DNA from: Steinernema hermaphroditum
Lineage: Eukaryota > Nematoda > Chromadorea > Rhabditida > Steinernematidae
NCBI GenBank assembly: GCA_030435675.1
Contig: CM059625.1
Coordinates: 7,626,001 to 7,690,000 of the forward strand
Length of the DNA: 64,000 nt
Direction: 5' to 3'
Shown here: positions 57,975-64,000 of the stretch, piece by piece
Layout: every line of letters starts with the position of its first letter
Numbering within the stretch: position 1 is the first letter of the stretch
Notes under the pieces: generated by a model
Told to the model about the DNA's origin: nothing
Databases searched by the model: none
Seen by the model: the letters and a program-made list of their open reading frames with translations, nothing else
Program-made: the position numbers and the translations under genes

Positions 57975-60927
57975 TTCAATAATGTTGCTGGCTGGTGACG
58001 AAGTCGAAGATCCTGACAATGGATGTATATCATTAAAATGGCAGGCACAGCTTCGAGCATTCAAAAGGAGAAATCCACCATATGTCATAGCGAACAACGA
58101 AGACGATTAAAGGTAGGTAAGAATAGGACGGAGAACTTCCATACCGCAGAAGAACACGCGCAAGTGAGCCCACAAGATAATAAAGTCATACACTCAGTCA
58201 ACACTAATCAATCACTTTGGAGAACAGGTATCCCCACCATTCACCCTACATGGAACATGCAAAAGAGGCAGTCAATTCTTTCGCATAAGAGCAGGCAACA
58301 CAAATCACGTCGTTGTCAAGAACAACTTGACGCAGATGCCAGCTGGGCGGGATGTTAGGAACAAGCGAAGCTGTGATGAGGCAACGACATAATCCTCCTT
58401 TATGGTATAAGAGAATCCGCAAGCATGATTCAAGGACAAAGCAATGGTCCTCCATGAGCGCAACTCAAATTAAATTGAATGTCACACGACAACGTGAAAA
58501 ACAACAAACCAGGGGATGGTCGTCTATGCTAGCCCCACTCACTCAGGGACATCGTTGTGGGGCCACTCCATGAAAATCTGCCGAAATCTGCCTTTTACAC
58601 CACCAGCCTCGAGAGAAGTAGCAACTGATTCACGCAAGCTAACTCAGTAACCTCGCAACCACAGCTGGCGCAAACTCGCAAGTTTCAACGCCTAACAAAC
58701 CACAGGAACAGATCCGCGATGCGCGATTTTCCTACACAATACAAGCGAATGTACGGCAAAACCAAGCGAGTAACAACAATTTGCCACGCTGGCACGACAC
58801 AAGTAACAGCACAAGATACAGAACATTTAACACGACGGGTTCACACCGGCACACTCGAGCACACAACCAACCACTGCTCGTCCACTCCGGCATACTGATG
58901 AACACAGGATAAGTGACTGTGATATGAGAGGTATTGGAGGTATTGAACAGCTACCCATCAGTACCCTTCACCCGCTTTCGGAACGACCTATATTGCCCAG
59001 ACCTGCAACAAATAGCCGAGCTCCTCACCCGAGGAGGCACGTTCCGCGTGAGACCATCTATCCTTTGAAGGAAGGCATACATACTCAGATGCTATACAGT
59101 TCCAGTTGTACAGTCGAGTCCAGCGCGCTTTCCTTTTTGCATAATCCGGAAAAAGTACACGAACCTAACATGGAAAAGAAATTACTACGGTAACGGTAAC
59201 GAAATCCACAAAGGCGATTATTATCTCTCGGTAACACATTTGTTACAACTCAGTTACAATGAATATAGTTCAAGGTGTCAGGTATCAGCGCTTTTATCAC
59301 CTGCACCGTAAACGCATACGAGTACGCTAACAGAACATGCCACAACATTGCATTGCGCAGCTGCCGTTCTCAAATGTTTTGCCCAACAAAAACGGGTTCC
59401 CTCCTTGAGTTGGTAAATTTGAAAAAAATAACAAAAAACAAGTTGTCGAAAGTGCATAGAAGACAGGAATCAGTACAAGCCATCAGATGATAAAATGTAG
59501 GATCAACATAACTAAGGGTTTCATCGCTTTGTTGTTGCGTGTTCTTTACCGAAATGATAATTCGCGCCTTGTCAGGTGTTTCATCCGTAGTTCAAACCGC
59601 TCTAAGGAGTGTTGCTGTGAACACACAACATTGCTGTGAAAACCTAGGATCAAAATGCGTTCCCTAATGAACAAACTAACAATAAAAGACGCGGTTCTGT
59701 CAAAGGTGCGGAACCGCTTTTCGGTTGTTTCTCTCTCGCAGAAAGGAGGTCATCATAATAAAAAGATTTGCCGATGCCCAAACGTTAAAACATACGAACC
59801 ACCAATTGAGATCACCTCCATAATTGGGGCGATTCCAACGAATGTCGTGTTACTTAAACTGCAATATACATACGACTTAATAATTACGTTGTCACACTAT
59901 CAGTCTTTGACCATTGGCGCTCTGTTTTCAAACTTGTTTTTATGAACAATATGCTGTAATTCGATTAAATTCGCAAACCTCCACCTAACACTTGTTTTAA
60001 GTATCATTCGTTGTGTGCAAACCTCCAGTCGGCTTTGCACTGTCTCGTTTCTGCTTTATACATTTTCAATGCGTATTGCGCGCGGCTGAGCTGCGTTCAG
60101 CCATTTGTTTACCGAACGAATTTGACAGCGAACATTCGTTTTTCAATCGTCGGAGAGTCCACTTTTGTGTGGCCCGATGCAGACAACGTGTGTTTACAGC
60201 TGGATCGCCCATGAACGCGCACCTCTGAACGATTTGGCGATTGGATATGTCTTCAGGATAGACCAGTCATTGTGACTGGCTCGTTCATACCGCCCGAAAG
60301 ACTTTTTTCGTAAATGGAGCCTATTTTTATCCCCCTTCTTCGCTTAAAGGTGCACTGTTTGCATTTGAGAGGACTCTGGAGATCCTATCATTTGTATTAG
60401 TTGTCCAATTTTCCCTTATTCACCTGTGACTGACATTAGGATATATCCCCAGTGAAACACAGCTAGTGTGCATTGTTTTGTGTAGAGCAATCGTGAAGAG
60501 ACAAAACTTATTTACGCGTGCATCGGTAATACAAACAATTCAGCACGAACCGTATTTCCTTTTTGATTATTCTTATCGCAGTGCAGTTTTAACCCTTAGT
60601 GTGATCCAATCATGAAAGTGTCTGTCGCACATTAAGAAGATTTGAGCTCGTTGTATGGCCACTGGCTATACTGGCTGCTTTCTTTATAGGTTCATCTTAA
60701 TGTTGAGGCGCGTAAGCGATCGGCCTGTCGTTCGCAGGGTCCCCAAACGGCGAGTGATAGAAAGTAGAAGGGAATGCGAGGGAAGAAAAAACGGGCGCGG
60801 TCAGCAGCTAGCCGATAACAATGACGCCTTGGGCGCCCACTGACCGTCCGCGGCGACGCAGACCGTCGATGACGACACGATCCTTGAAGAAACCAAGACA
60901 AACGAGAGAGTGAAACCGGCTAAGCTC
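57975..60927. other. Spacer, no gene recognised
   Basis: Nearly 3 kb with A-rich plus-strand composition at 58.0-59.2 kb and scattered short frames. None has recognisable protein features. 60.65-60.9 kb is GC-richer with frames on both strands. Confidence 0.5.
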
Positions 60928-61182
60928 TCATTGCGCTGTCTCTCGCTTTACCCTCTTCTTCACCAGCTGCACCCTCTTCGGACCCTCAGGTGTAGAGTCT
61001 TTGTTCGCTTTATGGCTGACTTGTTCCCACGATCTTGTCTGCACTTTGCGCGATGATGCATTCGTCGTTCTTTCTTCGATGCACTTCTTGTCTACCGTCG
61101 TCACATAAGTCACAACCTCCTTCAGTTGAAAGTTCACCCTTACATCGTGTACCATTATAAGCATACTATGCGCATTATTCAT
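60928..61182 (-). CDS. Small basic orphan ORF
   Basis: Not recognised. 84 codons from MNNAHSMLIMVHDVRVNFQL through KEVVTYVTTVDKKCIEERTT to VQLVKKRVKRETAQ. Highly charged in its second half, no signal peptide, no known motif. Could be an exon of a larger gene. Listed because its composition is more protein-like than that of the other frames in this end of the window. Confidence 0.25.
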   Translation of the reverse strand: MNNAHSMLIMVHDVRVNFQLKEVVTYVTTVDKKCIEERTTNASSRKVQTRSWEQVSHKANKDSTPEGPKRVQLVKKRVKRETAQ

Positions 61183-64000
61183 GTGATTCCAGCTACGATG
61201 AGGAATGCGCTGAAATAAGAAAATAAAAAATATACAATAAATTTGCGCGCACTGACCTCGTTTTAAATTATTTTATCGTTTTCGATCACAAATTTTACTT
61301 GCTCCTCACTTTCCGGTCTTCACGCTGAACATCAATTTTTCTCTTCTTTGAAACTTTAAATACCTATTTAACATTGTACTTATTCTTCAAGTCCGTTCTT
61401 CATTTACCTGTTCTATATATTTCTTTATCAGCTGTTCAATGAGAGCGCAGTTGGCGCGATGTTTAGGCTAAAGACAACAGCGAAGAGCGCAGTAGGGACT
61501 GTATCGTCACTTTCACTTTTCTTCTGTTCACATAGGCGAAGCGTGGAAAGGAAGTTGAAACGGGAAGGTGATCGATGACTGTCTTCTTCTCGTCTACCCC
61601 TTCAGCATTCAAATTTCCTTGAATATCTATTTATATATTATCGATCTATTTATTTTTGTGCGATATTTCGTGTATAATTTATGCAATCGCTTAGTTTAGA
61701 CTTGGATGATTTATTTGTATAAATAGTGCGCGGCTAATCGCATTATATATAAGGGTACCCTATCAGGGGCAATCAATATGAATGTAGTTATATAATACCA
61801 TTTCAAGTTGTCACCACCTTGACCACTTAGGTTTCCGCCTCCTTACAGCTTCTTTCTATTAAATTACACTCATCGGTCGTTTAAGTCGAAAACAGGACCT
61901 GCTGAAGGTCAGCGAATATAAAAGCGCGGGAAAGTGCAACTTTCGTCGCATCAAAACGGCTTTAATCGATCGAACCATATTTCATTCGCAAGGTGGTAAA
62001 GGAAAGCACCCCTAACACTGTGACTCGGACTCCGTTATAGTTCCTAAATATGTTCCGTTGTCCGATTGTCCGCTCAGAAGATTCTAAAATCGCTATGTTG
62101 CGTCCTCTATCAGTTTGTACTTTAGCCGTACCACCTGACCTTAGGTGAATGTATATTATTAAGCGCTCGTTCTCACTATGTGACTTATAATAAGACATAG
62201 CATTGCGAGCATAGAATATATGCCATTTGTCTTTTTACTGCTGGGAGGAGAAGGAAAAAAAGTGCAACACTACCTGCGCCAGAAGGGACGAGCCAGTCAG
62301 ATGACAGACGATTTTGCGACTGTAGTTTTGATCAGAGATTGAATGTTTTATTTTTAAAATAGCAGCAAATGGCAGCCACGCTAGCCTTATGTGAGCAAAT
62401 CCTAAACATATATTTCGTTCAACCTGCGAACGGCTGCGCGCTCTGAGCCCCAGTTCCAAATCTAAAATGACCCTGTTTTTACTGTCTGACGATTGTCGGT
62501 TGCACACACGCCGTTTCCCTAGCAACAGCTATGTCAGGTGAAAGATCCTGCATCCGATAAACAATAGTATGTAGTCACCCTAGCGGGACGTTTTTTTCGA
62601 AAATGCCACTTACGACGTTCAAGATCCGCCGCCACGACATTGTATTACCCACTTCGCACGACCCGCTCATTTCTCTCGAGTCACGTGTGTTATAAATCGG
62701 ACAGTGACAGCTGATAATGTCTACAGGTATGAACGTTTTAAGTCCTCGGTCGATTCAGCATGTGCAATCCTGTTTGTCCACAATTGGGGATATTATGAGG
62801 GGCGAGACTGTGTAGGCGAACATCACCAGCGTGTTGCGCTTGTACGTGGCAGACCGAATATACTAGGTAGTTTTCGCCTTTTTCTATGTTATTTTTATGA
62901 ATTATGCATGAGCTGGGATAATCTACATGTTCATGATGTTTTCGTTGTCTGCGAATCAAGCTACGTTCATTTGTAATGGACTCTTGCTCTCACAGTGATT
63001 ATTTCTTTCCCACATTGGGGCCTTTCTTTTGAGTCCATTTGCTATGGCTGTTTATCTGTATGGTGTGGTACCTCGTTGTCAGTTTGGAGATCATGAATGA
63101 TTAGCAATTGTCTCTGGATTAAGTAGCGCGTGGATTGTTCGTGACCACTTGGAAGACGCGTTCCCGTATTGTTCGACCTCTATCATAGAAGTGAGACGGA
63201 ACTGCTGATGGAAATGTTTCTTTCGGTCTTTGTTGTAGGTAGGATAGACTAAACCACCAACCACTCTGCGCTCTCCGTGTTGAACCCGCCGTGACGACAA
63301 CTACTCCCATTATCCTGAATCCTTCAGAAGTGCGCAGTTTTCTATATCTCTGTTTGCGTCTCTAACCGGGTCACCCTGCAGTCTGCGCTTGCGTAGAACA
63401 CCGTCCGCACCGCCTATTCCATCGCGCACCCTTTTGTGTACCCCCTCCCCTTAATAGGGTTCCACCTTCGCCGATTTCACTTTCGATAGAAACAGCTCGT
63501 GTCCGAGAGAATTCGTACGTCGATCCGAACTGTGGATGCAAGCATTTCAATCTGTTTCTTTCTAATTAATGCCAATTTCTGATTAATTTTGATTGCATCT
63601 ATCCTGTTGAAATCACGGTTTTGTCCCTCATCACATCTATCATACATATTTCGTGTGCGTGATAATCTATAATCACTGACCAGTGTTTGTTTATCATATG
63701 TGAGTTCCATGCATCGATAGAGAAGAAATTCTTTACTCTGAACTCATAATACATGCCGGTGCTTGAATGCAGTTGCACTCGCGCTCTCCCTCGCGCGCCA
63801 CCCCTGGTATCACCTTTCCGCCTTTCGCGCGCGCTCTGCCCTTCGGCTGTTAGCGGGAAACTGGTCAGCGCTCGTAGAGAATTGGATGACCGTCGTATTC
63901 ATGAGATTTTTTGTACTTTTGTTCGTACTTCTTGCTAATTTCGCGCATGATTCGTAGTGTACATATGTCTGCAAATGTATCTCTTTCAGTTCTCAGATGT
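61183..64000. other. Right-end spacer, possible first exons only
   Basis: No complete gene. A 33-codon frame at 62717-62815 (MSTGMNVLSPRSIQHVQSCL) follows a TATAAAT-like stretch at about 62691. At 63886 a short frame MTVVFMRFFVLLFVLLANFA looks like a signal peptide exon whose continuation would lie beyond the window. Both are weak. 63.75-63.86 kb is rich in CGCG and could be promoter sequence. Confidence 0.35.

Overview
This window is nuclear DNA from a nematode, most likely a free-living-type rhabditid outside the best-known Caenorhabditis species. The evidence is the gene content (supplementary-type nuclear receptor, subgroup-V-like astacin, torsin, superaquaporin), very short introns (about 41-60 nt, GT...TTTCAG or TTTTAG acceptors) and many start codons lying just behind a TTTCAG-like acceptor, as expected for spliced-leader trans-splicing. 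Gene assignments come from protein motifs recognised by eye. Exon borders were chosen by reading-frame continuity and splice consensus and have not been tested with transcripts.

Layout. 0-1 kb: 5' part of a nuclear hormone receptor (minus strand, runs off the left edge). 1.05-9.94 kb: a near-identical direct tandem duplication (units of 4321 and 4568 bp). Each unit carries RPF1 (ribosome biogenesis), NDUFB2 (complex I) and an acidic protein with two SUMO-interacting motifs and a 21-bp coding minisatellite. The two units have decayed differently: unit 1 lost the first exon of NDUFB2, unit 2 lost (or never had) about 425 bp, and the minisatellite has 26 versus 13 repeats. 10-11 kb: a possible decayed relative of the SUMO-motif gene. 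11.4-16.1 kb: cortactin and PDE6D, both minus. 16.2-20.8 kb: a gene-poor stretch. 20.9-25.1 kb: LGG-1/GABARAP, an orphan secreted protein, a superaquaporin and TMEM138, all plus. 25.8-27.1 kb: RCL1, minus. 28.3-39.8 kb: MICAL, a glycine-rich secreted protein and a CIP2A homologue, all plus. 41.3-41.6 kb: a small secreted peptide, minus. 44.9-49.6 kb: WDR31 (plus) and Tubby (minus). 50.3-54.4 kb: RPB5, RNASEH2C, an orphan minus-strand ORF and a torsin. 54.5-58 kb: an astacin and CISD, both minus. 58-64 kb: mostly non-coding as far as can be seen.

How the genes relate. Four genes belong to ciliary pathways in animals (PDE6D, TMEM138, WDR31, Tubby). Each has an RFX/DAF-19-type X-box candidate a short way upstream of its start; those at TMEM138 and WDR31 are close matches to GTTNCC-WW-GGCGAC. 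Cortactin and MICAL both act on actin filaments. RPF1 and RCL1 both act in ribosome assembly. The least described content is the tandem-SIM acidic repeat protein and its locus, followed by the nematode CIP2A homologue, the long cortactin repeat array and the small orphan secreted proteins.
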